Source: Amoebidium appalachense (Eukaryota; Ichthyosporea). Taken from it: a DNA stretch of 64,000 nt. Of this stretch, positions 63,806-64,000 are shown one piece after another. The stretch covers positions 1,116,001 to 1,180,000 of the forward strand of contig CAVNZM010000004.1 in NCBI GenBank assembly GCA_963693365.1. The letters are read 5' to 3'. The translations under genes were made by a program, and so were the position numbers. The notes beneath the pieces were generated by a model. That model worked only from the letters and a program-made list of their open reading frames with translations. It made no database searches and had not been told where the DNA came from. The first letter of the stretch is position 1; each line of letters starts with the position of its first letter.

Positions 63806-64000
63806 CCTCCGTGTCATCCCCGCTGCCACGGCCATTCTTTTCATCACTGACAGCCGGGGCCTCAATGGCATGGACGGAATTCATTTTGGATGTTGATTCC
63901 CAAGACATAGGTGTCTTATGCAAATAAAAAAAACACCCGGCACTGAGGAGCTTTTGTCTGGCCGTAAACAAGCCACTCGGTGACCACGACACATATCGTC
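60102..64000 (+). CDS. Secreted proline-rich F-type-lectin (fucolectin-like) protein, 3' end beyond window
   Basis: Exons 60102-60228, 60425-60709, 60995-61148, 61508-61566, 61810-62027, 62446-62493, 63513-63684, all GT-AG and in phase (about 354 residues so far). Exon 1 encodes a signal peptide (MGRILFSAAVLGAVSVQVQG). Exon 2 has a Cys-rich module (CYQNRFGCGNCSCCPAGQRY), a long poly-proline hinge and WNPAECPAHYAFVAPRKCAW. Exon 3 repeats that module (CQPHYRLVAPNKCEWVCDAT). Exons 5-7 form a discoidin-like F-type lectin domain (NIALRKPASQSS, QPWWEVDLQGKFKVRYVRVW, NRLDCCSHRL with the characteristic paired Cys, VDVACNGGQGIVGSKVKIQL). The family's HX24RGD fucose motif is not evident, so the ligand is unknown. 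A possible last exon from 63852 ends at 63927 with AATAAA overlapping its stop. By analogy with the upstream copy, SdrD-B-like exons may instead follow outside the window. Confidence 0.82.
62344..62388. repeat. (CA)n microsatellite
   Basis: Short CA array in the intron before exon 6 of the lectin gene. Confidence 0.9.
62645..62778 (-). repeat. Inverted copy of the GTACGAAGTAC repeat family
   Basis: On the minus strand it reads, after a G run (complement of the C run 62760-62777), CAGAGTACGAAGTACACACT, then AAAGTACACATGAAGAGTAA and GAGCTCATCTTCC. This is the family order, with the homopolymer at the same end as in the kanadaptin copies. It lies in an intron of the lectin gene. Confidence 0.7.

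Overview
This is a eukaryotic nuclear window. Two host genes have many phase-consistent GT-AG introns, there is no operon structure, and about half of the sequence is transposable elements or simple repeats. The lineage cannot be fixed. The kanadaptin gene excludes a prokaryote. A secreted proline-rich, cysteine-rich F-type-lectin gene, a DIRS/PAT-like element and extreme microsatellite and poly-G/poly-C load would suit an alga or another protist, but this is inference. Many homopolymer and dinucleotide tracts are long enough that their lengths, and some single-base frameshifts, may be assembly artefacts.

Layout. 0.9-18.6 kb (minus strand): a kanadaptin (SLC4A1AP) homologue in about 18 small exons whose introns are packed with (TG)n, (GA)n and poly-G tracts plus copies of a dispersed repeat family. 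18.6-20.8 kb: intergenic. 20.8-23.15 kb: a pyrimidine (CT)n tract of about 2.3 kb that abuts the remnant of an exon. 23.15-27.9 kb (plus): a decayed copy of an F-type-lectin/SdrD-B-like gene. 28.3-34.9 kb (minus): a nearly intact Ty1/copia element with almost identical LTRs, a CTCCC target duplication and a duplicated R-U5 leader separated by 30 nt of initiator-tRNA sequence. 36.5-42.6 kb (minus): a frameshifted Ty3/gypsy element with chromodomain.

42.8-53.7 kb is a three-level nest. A young chromodomain gypsy element (43.96-50.99 kb, TSD GGCGG) sits inside the RT reading frame of a DIRS/PAT-like element with split direct repeats (43.44-53.46 kb). That element lies inside an element with GGGCCTGTTTGG terminal inverted repeats and a TTA target duplication (42.79-53.70 kb). 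54.6-59.2 kb (plus): a full-coding LINE with two ORFs overlapping at ATGCCTAA and a poly(A) tail. 59.2-59.4 kb: a long inverted repeat. 59.6-60.1 kb: an old antisense LINE 3' fragment. 60.1 kb to the window end (plus): the intact F-type-lectin paralogue with signal peptide, whose later exons lie beyond the window.

The two lectin copies are in the same orientation, share intron sequence as well as exons, and are separated by the transposon cluster. A segmental duplication followed by repeated insertion into the spacer and decay of the upstream copy explains the arrangement.
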